A DNA stretch of 64,000 nucleotides. Origin: Choricystis sp. odSpoLacu1. Lineage: Eukaryota > Chlorophyta > Trebouxiophyceae. The stretch is taken from NCBI GenBank assembly GCA_958009055.1, contig OY253649.1, forward strand, positions 868,001 through 932,000. The letters run 5' to 3'. The position numbers and the translations under genes are program-made. Below, in pieces: positions 10,361 to 20,522 of this stretch (its first letter is position 1; each line of letters opens with the position of its first letter). The notes beneath the pieces were generated by a model. The model was not told the DNA's origin. It searched no databases and saw only the letters and a program-made list of their open reading frames with translations.

Positions 10361-11377
10361 ATGCACTCGCTCTCCACCCCGCGCGCCACCCTCCGCGCCG
10401 CGCCGCGCCGTCGGCAACCCCTCGCCGCGCGTGCTGCCACCCCCACCACCACCGCCACCACCTCCCTCTTCACCACCCTGGACGAAGTCGCCTCCGCCCG
10501 CGCGCGCGCCCCTCCCTCAGAAAAGCTGGCGTTCGGCGAGGACGTCAAGCGCGCGCTGACGGTGCTGGGCGACGCGGTCGCGCTGCCCAAGTGGGGGTCT
10601 GCCGTGTCCGACGGCCCACTGACCACGCGCAACATCATGCTGGGTGAACTGCGCCAGGTGGGCATCAAAGACCCGGAAGCGGTGGCGCGGCCCACCGTGC
10701 GCAACGACGCTGCGTTCCTGGCCACCGTCGTTGGCGCCTCCAGCCTGGCCGCCGTCCTCGTCGGCCAGCTGCCCGGCGACTGGGGCGGCTTTGGCGCCTA
10801 CCTGGTGGGCGGCATCCCCATTGCCGTCCTGGGCGTGGGGTCCGTGTCGCCCGGCCTGCTCGGCTTCTTCATCGACAAGTTTTCGCGTGTGTGGCCCGAC
10901 TATCGCGACCGCGTCGCCGCCCATGAAGCCGCCCACTTTCTGGTGGGCTACCTGCTGGGCTTGCCGGTGGCGGGGTACTCGCTCGACATCGGGGCCGCCC
11001 ACACCGACGTCGCGGAAGCGGCAGAGGAGCGCCGCCTGATCGAAGGCTCCCTGTCTGAAGACAAGGCCGCCCGCTACGCGGTGGCCGCCATGGCGGGCGT
11101 GGCGGGTGAAGCCCGCTGGTCGTCCATCAACGCGGACGGCAGTGTGCAGGGCCAGACGGCCGACCTGTTTGACCTGCAGCGCGTGCTCAACCGCACGCGC
11201 AAGGCAGGTGGAGCGCCCCTGTCCAACGCCGAACAACAAAACATGACGCGGTGGGCGGTGTGGATGGCGGCGCGGCTGCTGCGCGACCACGCGGCCGAGG
11301 CGGAGGCGGTCAAGGCGGCGATGCAGAGGGGGGTGGGGTTGGTGGAGTGCGTCAAGGCGATCGAGGAGGCGGCGTAG
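10361..11377 (+). CDS. Plastid-type FtsH-related protein with HEAAH motif, no AAA domain
   Basis: Single exon of 338 aa ending in TAG. It starts with a Ser/Arg/Ala-rich plastid-like leader (MHSLSTPRATLRAAPRRR). Two hydrophobic segments lie at about residues 125-175, followed by RVAAHEAAHFLVGYLLGLPV. HEAAH fits the HEXXH zinc motif of the M41 (FtsH) peptidase domain. No Walker A or B motif is present, so the ATPase half of FtsH is missing. This matches a plant and algal family annotated as ATP-dependent-zinc-metalloprotease-like or stress-regulated proteins, whose activity is not established as far as I know. Family membership is clear to me. Whether it is a protease is inference. Confidence 0.8.
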   Translation: MHSLSTPRATLRAAPRRRQPLAARAATPTTTATTSLFTTLDEVASARARAPPSEKLAFGEDVKRALTVLGDAVALPKWGSAVSDGPLTTRNIMLGELRQVGIKDPEAVARPTVRNDAAFLATVVGASSLAAVLVGQLPGDWGGFGAYLVGGIPIAVLGVGSVSPGLLGFFIDKFSRVWPDYRDRVAAHEAAHFLVGYLLGLPVAGYSLDIGAAHTDVAEAAEERRLIEGSLSEDKAARYAVAAMAGVAGEARWSSINADGSVQGQTADLFDLQRVLNRTRKAGGAPLSNAEQQNMTRWAVWMAARLLRDHAAEAEAVKAAMQRGVGLVECVKAIEEAA

Positions 11378-11629
11378 ACAGAGAGTGCTTGTGTGCAGAT
11401 GAAGAGAGAGAAGAGCGTGTTTGTGATTATGCTGTCGGGTGTTGTTTTGCAGTGGAGGGGCGGGCGGTGGCCAGCGTGGTCGAGGCGCGAGCGTGGCGAA
11501 GGTCGTTTTTTCGGTTTGCAGCTGGACACAACTCCCGCACAGAAAAACGCACCAACCACATAGCCACACCACTTGCGCCCCTCCGTCATCTGTGCCTGTC
11601 CCCCTCCGCACGTCAAACTACACACGGCC

Positions 11630-13149
11630 ATGGGGTGCGTGTGCGCGCATGGGGGATTGCCGGCCCCGCGCGGGCAGCTTCGCGAATCCGAATGCGCAAC
11701 GTTGCACCCGCCCCGCCAGCCACACCCCCTTCCCCCCATGCAACCGCCACCTGGTGCGCGTCATTGCATTCGCGCGCACCCGATTGAGGCACAAAACGCA
11801 GCAAACACGCGCCAACCGACTCACATTCCACCACCCACCCCCCTCCTCAACCACACAGCTGGCACGCTGCTGCCACCACCTCGCTGGCCGCCCTGGCCGC
11901 CGCCTGGCTCGTCACGCTGGGTGGGGCTGCCGGCCTGCAGCAGTGGGTGACCGCGGGCGCAGGCTTGGCCGCCCTGCACCTGCCCGCAGTGTGGGTCGCG
12001 CTCGCGCTGGCACTGGGCGCCGGCGTGCTGGGCACCCTGGCCGCCCGCCGCCCCGCCGCCGCCCGCGTGTCCGCTGTCGGCGTGGCAGCTGTCGCCTACT
12101 CGGGCCTGTTGTACGTCGCCATTGTGGCCGCCGACTTTAGCGTGGTGGGGGCGGGCGCGCGCGCGACCACGCTCGCGGTCGGCGCGTGCTGCGGCGCGGC
12201 CGCCGCGTTGGCCCTCATCGCGTCCCTGGGCACCAGGCCCGACGCGACCGCGGGGGCCACGGGGGACGCCCTGGTGCCCGTGTTTCGCAAGGTGGCCACC
12301 TGCGCTCTGGCGGGGGGCGCGGTCGGGTGGACCGTCATGCTGTCCGGCGCCGCCCTGCGCGCACGCGAGCTGCACGGCCGGGAAGCTGTCATCGTGCTGC
12401 CCACCGAGGGGGCCGCCTTCTGGGAGCTGATCCTGCAAGCCGCCACCCTGGCCGTCGCTGCCGTCGCCCTGTGGCCGCCGTCGGCTGGCACCTCGTACAG
12501 CCGCGTGCGCGTCGCCGCGGTCGGCCTCGCGTCTGCCGTCTCCACCATGACCCTGGCCCGCGCCCTGCCCCCCTATGGGCCGGGTGCTGGTGGTGCCCTT
12601 CTCTCGGGCGGCGCCCTGTGCAGCGCTGCCAACGCGGTGCTCATCTGTGCGCTGGGCGTGCGCGCCGCGCGCGCCGCTGACGGCGCGCGCGCCGCCCTGC
12701 CCCAGCGCGTGACCGCCATTGTGGGTCTGGTGATTGGTGGGCTGGGTATGCTGGCTGGCGCCACGGGGCAGCTGGCCATCGCCACGGCTCAAGTGAACGA
12801 CGCCGCCGACAGTGCTGGTCTCACCACGCTGTCCCTCGTCGTGTTTGCGCCCCAACTCGTGGCCGTCGCCGTCGCCTGTGTCGCGGTCAGCCGGGCGGGC
12901 TGGCTGGCCCGCGTTCGCGTGGCCGCGGTCGGCCTGCTGGCCGCCGCGGCGGGTACGCTCCTGTTCCAGGCGCAGACGCGCGAACGGTTGGCGCCCGCCA
13001 TCACAGCCGGCCTCGCATTGTGCGTGCTTGGCGACCTGGTGGTCATGACAGCAATTGGGTGGGGGCCCGACCCTGAGCGCGAGGGCGGGGTGGACGTGGA
13101 GGTGGCGGTTGCGGACGGGGTGGAGAGGAAGGGGAAAGGGCGTGTTTGA
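11630..13149 (+). CDS. Unknown polytopic membrane protein
   Basis: The main exon runs from about 11859 to TGA 13147-13149. It encodes about 430 residues with roughly ten hydrophobic segments in which Ala, Val, Leu and Gly dominate. No ATG opens the frame upstream. CCACACAG at 11851-11858 is a good acceptor. The only phase-consistent start that I can find is a 5-nt first exon, ATGGG at 11630-11634, before a GTGCGT donor, giving MGWHAAATTS. That start is speculative but resembles the 15-nt and 17-nt first exons of ELP3 and UTP6. The C-terminus is a charged hydrophilic tail (about 35 residues). I do not recognise a family. A transporter or channel role is possible but unsupported. Confidence 0.55.
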
Positions 13150-14047
13150 GAGGGGGGCGTTTGTTTTTTTTCCAAAGCGCGGGATGAATCTCTCTCTGTA
13201 TGCAAGACATTTTTGGCACTGTTTGTTTAAACGGCGTGGTGAAAGTGTACGCGGGAGCGTGTGACAAGAGAGAGGCAGGGGGGAGTGGCTGTCTCTCTGG
13301 GAGCCGTCTCCAAAAACTGACGCCGCTCGCCGTTTGTTTTTTTCTTTCGGCGACCCGCTGTGGGTGTCACAATCTCGCACCGTAAGATGTGGCGTTACAC
13401 AAGAATGATAATTCGGAAAAACAAAGCAAAACACTTTGGAAAATCTTAGAAAACAGGGGGTCACTTTTTTCGGGGCTGTGCAAACGACGTATTTTTGTTT
13501 CCAACCCCAAAACGCGCCTCCACAGCAGCCGCGGCGGGCACACACACCACTCACCAAGCCATGCATCCGCGCCCGCGTGAAAACAGGGCGTAGCACAGAA
13601 AGTTGTCAGCAGTCGAGAGCCAGAAGAAGGGAAGAAACGGGCGTACGCACGCGACGGGTGGTGGCCGCGTCGGCGCCCACCACCCACAACCCCCATCTTT
13701 TCGACGTAGAGTTTCAGCCCCCCACCCCCACCAAGGGCGTTCTTTCAAATCACTGAGTCTAGCGTTGGAGGGAAAACGCGTGAACGGCGCAGAAAGCGTC
13801 CAAAGCCCGGGTCGGGGGCGACCTACCCTAGCCGCACCCCTCGCCGCCCAAAAACCCCATTTTTTCGAAACCGATTCAGTCGTCCCCACCCCCACACACG
13901 CTGGCTAATGCTTCACTGACACGATCAATACCAGGCGACCACTCTGAAAGCGCGATAATCGACCACTACAGATGCATTTTGTCAGCCTTTCCCCCCTTGC
14001 ACACACTGCCCTTTCTACGCGTTCACACCTCGCTCCGCACTCCAAAC
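13150..14047. other. Gene-poor spacer between convergent genes, with repeats
   Basis: These roughly 900 bases are the longest gene-free stretch in the window. Bases 13380-13500 are noticeably AT-richer than anything around them. Two copies of a short repeat with a TTCGA core lie at 13691-13705 and 13855-13879, and the second is nearly identical to sequences inside a COG4 intron. I see no convincing coding frame, tRNA or rRNA. The region probably contains the 3' ends of the two convergent genes and possibly a relic of an inserted element. Confidence 0.55.
13691..13879 (+). repeat. Paired TTCGA-core repeats, intergenic copies
   Basis: Two related sequences sit 164 bp apart. Bases 13691-13705 begin CCCCATCTTTTCGAC, and 13855-13879 carry CCCCATTTTTTCGAAACC followed by GATTCAG. 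Both are preceded by a C-rich stretch and followed by CCACCCCCAC-like sequence. The second matches the minus-strand sequence at 15893-15871 at 22 of 23 positions. The pattern suggests one dispersed element family rather than chance similarity, but I cannot define the element's ends. Confidence 0.6.
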
Positions 14048-17000
14048 TCATAGCGACAGCAGCGCGATCTCGGCCTGGTCAAAATCAAAGCGCTGGCTCA
14101 ACACTTCACGCACCTCGGTCTCGGTGAGGCGCCACGAGATGGCGGCATCGGCACCCCAAAACTCTTTCATTTCGGCCACCGTCTCCAGACTCAGAATCGT
14201 GGCTATCTGGCTCAGGCGCGCAAACTTGTCGCGCACACTGCGCGCGGTGACGTCGGCCAGGGAGGAGACGAGGGTGCGGACGTCGCGGTCGAGTTGGAGG
14301 CCACCCAGCTGGTTGAAGCGCTTGAGGCGGAGCAGGGCTTCCAGGCGGTCGACGACCTGGATGGTGCGGGTTTAGGATAGGAGTTGGTGGGTCGGTGCTT
14401 GTCACAACCACACAGCTAACACCGCAGTACACAGCAGAACAAACACCAGCAACACACAGTGCGGCGCACAAAGAAAACGCACCTTGTCCAACACATTGTC
14501 GATCAGGGTGTCGTGCAGCGTGGGCGCCAGCAACGGCTGCACAAAACCAAAGCAGGCCATCAGCACGGCCAGCATGCGCTGCACCCAGGTCTCGCCCAGC
14601 TCGTTGGCGGAGTAGGCGGCTTCGGTGAGTTGGTAGGAAACAGAGGCGGCTTCGTCCATGGCGGGGCTGAAGATTGTTGGGCGGGAAACGCCGCACATGC
14701 GTCGCAATTTGTGTGTGTGCGTCGCAGGTGCGTGCCTGCGGCAAAAGGCGCGGCTCAACACACTCAACTCAACCACTCACCGAATGCGGGGCATAAACCC
14801 GTTGCTCAATTGCTCGATTTCCTTGGCCACAATGGCCTCAAAGTCGGCCGTCGTCTTGTTCATGTCCGCCAGAATGGAGCGCACGCGGTCCAGATCGCCG
14901 GCAGACGCAAACACTTCGGATGCGAACATGTCGAAATCGGCTTTCAGCTTGGACGCGTATCTGTGTGTGCGTTTGTGCCGCAGAGAGAGTGCGTGCACCG
15001 CATGTTAGCGTGTGTGTAGCACGAATTTGGTGCGGCGAAAAAAAGGCGCACAACCGACCAAAGAGGCATCCCAAAAAACCAACACTTACTGCGCACACGC
15101 GTCCACGTCGTTTAAGATCGCCGCAGGCTGCGCCGCTTCGTCAGCCACGTCGGCCTCAGTGTCCAGAGCCGTGCCCAGGAGTTGGGTGAGGCGGGAGGCA
15201 GCAGTCTGGGGAGAAAGGGGGGGACTAGTGAGTGTAACCGCCAAACATCGCCGCACCCTGCTGCGCACGCGTTGGTTTGCAATGCAACGCATACAGTAGA
15301 TGCGCAACACATTCCCGCAAACGCAACTGCACTCACCTTCCATTTGGCATCCAGCCCGGCCGTCACCTCGCTGTTCAGCAGTCCGTTGCCCGCCCCCAAA
15401 ACCGCACACGCGCACTGCACATTGCACGTCGCCAGCGCACGGCGGCCGCACTTTTGCACTATGAAGAATATGTCGTCCACCATGGAGGTGAGGGGGGCGC
15501 CAGGCGTGTACTCATCAATCTCGATTGCGGTGCGCACGTTTTGCTCGAGGTAGTACTCCTCCTGTGGGCGAGAGGGGTGCGACCCGGTGGTGAGCGTTTC
15601 ACTGCCTGCCCCTGAGTGCGTTGGCACCGCCAAAGCCTCTTCTGTCGCTTCGTATGCGTGGCGGCGGCCCAATCGTTTTCGAATAAATGGGGAAAGGGGA
15701 GGGTGGCGGGCGCCCGCCCGGGCGCCACGACGCCACGACGCCACGGCGCGGCGAGTGGGGCTGAGAGCAACCCCCTCTTTTGGGGCCGAAAAACGCCTCC
15801 CCCGCGCCTCCAACCCGCCTCACTGCGCCCACACAAGTGCATGTGTTCGAGTGGGGTGGGTGGCAGCCCCTGAATCAGTTTCGAAAAAATGGGCAAACTG
15901 GGACGCAGCGGCGACGGAGACCAGAGGGCACTGGCCTGCCCCACTCGTAGTCACCCTCTCCAACCCATCCTCCCCCACTCCACACTCACCAGATTGATGT
16001 AATTCGACACCAGCTCCCGCACCGTCACGTTGAACTCGCCGCTGCGCACCGCCTGTTCGCGCGCCGTGCCGAGCGGGTCGGGCGCGACGGCAGCCGTCAT
16101 AGCTGCCAACAAATACGCGTTGTACTCTTCACACCGCTGGTACAGGACCAACACTTCCTCCAGGTACTCCTCCACTTGGCGTGGGTCGGCGCGCGCGGCC
16201 GCCGGGTCGGCGTCGGCCGGCCTCGCCTTGTCGGGCGACGCGGCCGCCACGGCCGCCGCCACCAGCTGGCGCAGGCGCCGGTGCTCGCAGTAGCGCTGCA
16301 GGATGCGGGCGCCGTGGGCGTCACACTCTTCGTGCAGGGCGCGCGCCAGATCCAGCACAGCGAGGGCGCCATACGTGTCTGCCACGACTGACCGGTTGGC
16401 ATCGAGCGCGCCCCCGATGTCGCAAAACAAGTCGGTCAACGCCGTCACAAAGTCGGCGCCCGACCGGTTCTGGGCTTCCAGCAGTACGTTATACGCTTCA
16501 ACCGCGCGGTCGGCCACCAGTTTGCGCAGGTAGGTGGCAAACCAGGCCAGGCCATCAGCCTGCACGCCCAGCGGTTTGTGCAGCCGCACAAAGCGGACGA
16601 CGCCTTCGTGGTCTCCAGCGTGGGAGGCGGTCTCGAGGCGGTCGCGCACGACTGTGAGGAGCTTGTCGCGGGTGATGGTGACGGCCTGCAGGAGGGGGGA
16701 AAGGGGGGCGTCAGTGTTTTCCCCCTCGCGCTCCTCCCCCGCCACCTACTCTCCCCCCACCCACACACACACACACACACTCTCACCTCATGCTGCTCCC
16801 TTAACTGTCTGTCGTCCCCCGCCGACCCGTCCGACACAAAGCGCGCCTCCAGGTCGCGGAACGCGGCGACGCGCTGCGCCGCACCCTCATAGTCGTCCGC
16901 CGCCAGGGCGGCGCGCAGGCCGTCCACCGCTTCCGCCCGCCCCACGGCGGCATCGATGTGGGTCAGCGTCTCCCGCACGCGCGACTGGGCGGTGTCCAGT

Positions 17001-17454
17001 TGCCTCACTTTGCGCGACACTCGCTCCGCGAGCGCGGCGGTGCCGTTGATGGAGGCGGCGAGCTGGGTGCCGTCAGCGCGCAGGGAGGAGAGAGCCTGGG
17101 GGGTAGTGTGTGGGTTGATGTCAGGGCGTGGGGCGTTCTGGGGGCGCGCACACGCTCCGCACCTCTCCCCCATCGCATCGCGATTGGTCGGGGCCGCGTC
17201 TTTTGCACGCCCCGGTGGCGCATACACACACATACGCCCCTTTCATCAATCCTCACCTCGCCCGTCTCATCCCCCAGCTTGGCCAGCGCGCGCTCGACGT
17301 CGGCCCGCCCGGTCAGCAGGGACTCGAGCCTCGCATCGATCGCGCGCTCGCGCATCGCCAGGTCGCCCAGCGCGCGCGCCACGTCGGCCGCGTTGGTAAG
17401 GCGCCGAGTGGAGGCGGCATCGGTGAGGGGCAGGGAGGGGGGGGCGGTGGCCAT
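14048..17454 (-). CDS. COG4: Conserved oligomeric Golgi complex subunit 4
   Basis: Eight exons: 17454-17257, 17095-16787, 16685-15990, 15561-15337, 15205-15090, 14960-14781, 14666-14483 and 14356-14048. All introns are GT-AG, and the exons total 738 aa. COG4 is a lobe A subunit of the COG tethering complex for retrograde vesicles at the Golgi. Family landmarks are the SRVRETLTHID coiled region in exon 2, EEYYLEQNVRTAIEIDE, TSMVDDIFFIVQKCGRRA, FMPRIRP, and the diagnostic C-terminus VRDKFARLSQIATILSLE with DAAISWRLTETEVREVL. The intron at 15562-15989 (428 nt) is by far the longest in the gene and holds repeat copies. The human protein is about 785 aa, so length fits. Confidence 0.95.
15671..15893 (-). 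repeat. Paired TTCGAAA-core repeats inside a COG4 intron
   Basis: Read on the minus strand, 15893-15871 is CCCATTTTTTCGAAACTG followed by ATTCA, and 15692-15671 is CCCCATTTATTCGAAAAC followed by GATT. The two are 201 bp apart in the same orientation. The first differs at one of 23 positions from 13857-13879 on the plus strand. Both copies lie in the 428-nt intron between 15990 and 15561. The intron also contains a GC-rich palindrome-like GGGCGCCCGCCCGGGCGCCC at about 15707-15726. Confidence 0.65.
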
Positions 17455-17610
17455 TTTGGGGGGGGGGGAGAGGGGGAGAACACGCAGCGCGACGACGCGC
17501 GTCGAGGCCGACCGGCGATTGTGTTGAACGACGTTGAAACGAAAAAAAAACACTCTCTCACATTGTTGCTACACGCCCTCTTCTCTGAGACTCTATACTG
17601 TTCCCCAAAC

Positions 17611-20358
17611 TCATTTCTCCCCACTCGCCGGGCTGCCCTCCAGCACCGACTCGGCCGTCGTGGCCACATACTCGACCGTCACCGCTTCCAGCACGTCGCC
17701 CGCTTCCACGCCGTCATACCCGTCCAGCAGCACGCCGCACTCTGCGCCCGCGCCTACGCGGTCCACGTCCAGCTTGTGGCGGCGCAGGGAGGAGGCGCCC
17801 CCCTCCCACACGACGGCCCCACCCCGCTTGACGCGGTAGGTGGCGGCCTTGGTGAGCGCGCCGTCGACGACGCGCACGCCCGCAACGACGGCGCCCGCGG
17901 CGCCGCGCCCGCCCAGCGGGAACACTTGCACGACTTCGGCGGTGCCGGCCATCGTGTCCACGGCGGCTGCGGGGGTGGCTCCAGCCGCCAGGGCGGCGAC
18001 CGAATCCATCAACGCATAGATGACGCGGTGCGCGGTGAGCGGCACACCCAGCTTGCGCGCTTCGCGCTCCACGGCCGCGCCGCCCGCGCGCACGCCGTAC
18101 GCGACGACGGTGGCCCCCACCGCGGCCGCGTGCTGCACGTCTGACGCGGTGACGGGGCCGACACCGGAGGCGGCCACGGTGACGGGGACGGCGGGGGTGG
18201 AGAGCGAGGCAAACGCGGCCGACGCGGCTTCGACCGCGCCGTGCGTGTCTGCCTTGACGAGCAGCACGATGCGGATTGGGGTGGCATCGTCACCTTTGCC
18301 ATCACCATCACTGTTCTCCTCAGCGGCCGCGGTGGCGGCCGCCACCGCGGCGGCGGAAACGTCGTGGCGCGCCGACGCGGCGCGCGTGGCACGCGCCGAC
18401 GCCAGCCGCCGCGCGCGCTCCTCGGTGGGGGCTACCGCCAGCGCGTCCCCGGCGGCGGGCACGCCGCGCAGGCCGGACACTTCCACAGGCTGGCCCGGGC
18501 GGGCGGCGGCAATGGCGCCGCCGCCGCCGGGGGAGGTGAGCGCCCTCACACGGCCCCACTCTGCGCCCACGACGACCGCGTCGCCCGCGCGCAGCGTGCC
18601 GTCGCGCACGATGACGGTGGCGACCGGGCCGATCCCCTTGTCGATGCGCGCTTCCACCACGACACCGGTGGCGGGGGCGGTGGGGGAGGCGGACAGGGCC
18701 ATGGTGTCGGCTTGGAGGAGGAGGGCGTCTTCCAGGTCGGTCAGCCCAAGCCGCGCGCGCGCGGCGACGTCGACGCACTGCACTGTGCCGCCCGCCACCT
18801 CCAGCTCCAGTCCCTCCGCCATCAACTGCCTGCGCACGGCTTCAGGGTCGGCGTCCGGCAGGTCGCACTTGGTGATGGCGACGACGATGGGGACGCGCGC
18901 GGCGGCCGCATGCGCCATCGCTTCGCGCGTCTGGGGTTTGACGCCGTCGCGCGCGTCCACCACCAGCACCGCGATGTCAGCGCCCGCTGCGCCGCGAGTC
19001 CGCATCGCGGTAAAGGCGGCGTGCCCCGGCGTGTCCAGGAACGTGATGGTGACGTCCGAACCCGGCATGCGCACCTCAAACGCGCCGACCGCCTGCGTGA
19101 TGCCGCCTGCCTCGGACGCTGCCACCGCGGTGTCGCGCAGCGCGTCCAGCAGGGTGGTCTTGCCGTGGTCTACGTGCCCCATGACGGCGACGATAGGGGG
19201 GCGGGGGGCCGCGTCGATGGGGGGCGGGCGCGCAACAATAGCCGATACGCCGAGCTCTAGCGCCGCCAGTTCGGCCGCGTCGGCGTCGACCGCGTCCTCC
19301 TCGGACGCGGGGGCGGCATCCACGGACGCCAGCACGCTCTCCAGACGGGCCACATCGACCGCCAGCAAGCGGGCCAGGTCGCGCACCGTGACGCCGGCGG
19401 GGACGTCAATTTCACGGGGTGGGGGCGGGGGGAGTGGCGCAACCGGCTTTTTCTTGGACGCGGGTTTGGGGGCGGCAGCCAGCGTCTCAGCTTCGGCAGA
19501 GCCACGCTGCCACTGGCGACCGCCACCCTCACGCCACCTGTTTTGGGGGTGGCCTGAGCTCTGGGCGGCCTCCCGCCAGCGGTGCTGGCGGTCAGCGGGC
19601 GGCGGCGCACCGCCGTCGCCGTCGTGGCGCGGGCGCGCCGGCGTCCACTGGCGGTCGCCGTTCCACTGGCGGCGCGGCCAGGTGGCACCGTTGGCAGAGG
19701 TGCCACCCTCCTGCTGCTGTGTGTGCGGGCGCCAGCCTTGGCGCTCGCCCCCGTTCCACTGGCGTGGGCCGGCCGAGTCGCGGGGGCCGCCCCACTGACG
19801 TTGGCCGCTGCCCTGCCGCGGTTGCCAACCGTTGGTGTTGCCGACGCCATCCTGCGTCCTCGGTCGCCAGCCCTGCCGCTCACCATTGTTCCACTGAGGC
19901 CGGTCCCCACTCCACTGGGGGCGGGGCGCCCCCGGGCGCCGCCGCCGTCCCCACAGTGGGCGGTCAGACGCGTTGGGGTCGACGACGGGGGCGGGCGCGT
20001 ATTCTTCTACCGTTGCCCGTGCCTTGTTTCTTGCACTGTTTTCAGTGCGTGACTGTGTCGAGGCACGGCTCGATGGCGACGGGTCGCCCGCGTCTGACGC
20101 AGCCCCTTTGTGTGTTGCCAGCGACCGGCGTGGAAACCACTGCCGCTTGGGCTGCGTGTCGGGTGCAGTGCCTTCAACTTGCATCGAATGCTGCGCTTTG
20201 GGGGCGGCTGGCCGCGGCCTGGGAGCCGCCGGCCCCGCGTCGGGGGCAGCGTCGGCGGCCAGGGCATGCGCACCGCGTGCCCCAGTCCACGGGCCGCCAG
20301 TCGCCGTGGCGGTCGCCCGGTCCAGCAGGCGTGCGGTCAGGAGACGGCGCAGCGCCAT
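17611..20358 (-). CDS. Organellar translation initiation factor IF-2
   Basis: Single exon of 915 aa from ATG 20358. IF-2 is the GTPase that brings initiator tRNA to the small organellar ribosomal subunit. Residues 1-25 look like a mitochondrial leader. A low-complexity segment at about residues 125-300 is dominated by Trp, Gln, Arg, Gly and Asn with repeated RQWNG, RPQWNN and GERQGWRP units. The IF-2 N domain (VTVRDLARLLAV) follows. The GTPase core then carries G1 GHVDHGKTTLLDALR, EAGGITQAVGAFEV, G3 DTPGHAAF and G4 TKCD. The C-terminal domains (GTLRAGDAVVVG, LLVKADTHGAVEA) are complete. The mitochondrial assignment is inferred from the leader. It is divergent from the SYP7 syntaxin (164 bp). 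Confidence 0.93.
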   Translation of the reverse strand: MALRRLLTARLLDRATATATGGPWTGARGAHALAADAAPDAGPAAPRPRPAAPKAQHSMQVEGTAPDTQPKRQWFPRRSLATHKGAASDAGDPSPSSRASTQSRTENSARNKARATVEEYAPAPVVDPNASDRPLWGRRRRPGAPRPQWSGDRPQWNNGERQGWRPRTQDGVGNTNGWQPRQGSGQRQWGGPRDSAGPRQWNGGERQGWRPHTQQQEGGTSANGATWPRRQWNGDRQWTPARPRHDGDGGAPPPADRQHRWREAAQSSGHPQNRWREGGGRQWQRGSAEAETLAAAPKPASKKKPVAPLPPPPPREIDVPAGVTVRDLARLLAVDVARLESVLASVDAAPASEEDAVDADAAELAALELGVSAIVARPPPIDAAPRPPIVAVMGHVDHGKTTLLDALRDTAVAASEAGGITQAVGAFEVRMPGSDVTITFLDTPGHAAFTAMRTRGAAGADIAVLVVDARDGVKPQTREAMAHAAAARVPIVVAITKCDLPDADPEAVRRQLMAEGLELEVAGGTVQCVDVAARARLGLTDLEDALLLQADTMALSASPTAPATGVVVEARIDKGIGPVATVIVRDGTLRAGDAVVVGAEWGRVRALTSPGGGGAIAAARPGQPVEVSGLRGVPAAGDALAVAPTEERARRLASARATRAASARHDVSAAAVAAATAAAEENSDGDGKGDDATPIRIVLLVKADTHGAVEAASAAFASLSTPAVPVTVAASGVGPVTASDVQHAAAVGATVVAYGVRAGGAAVEREARKLGVPLTAHRVIYALMDSVAALAAGATPAAAVDTMAGTAEVVQVFPLGGRGAAGAVVAGVRVVDGALTKAATYRVKRGGAVVWEGGASSLRRHKLDVDRVGAGAECGVLLDGYDGVEAGDVLEAVTVEYVATTAESVLEGSPASGEK

Positions 20359-20522
20359 GGCTGGGGAGGAGGGGCGGCGCGTGGGGGGGTGCGCCGAAAA
20401 GAAGGGCACGTTTTTGTTTTGTGCCGCCGTCACTCTCGAGGAGTCTCTTTGCGCCGGCGCGGCGGCGAAGCGCGCGACGCACCACCTGCCAGGCGCGCGC
20501 TGACCGGGGCGCACAACACGCC

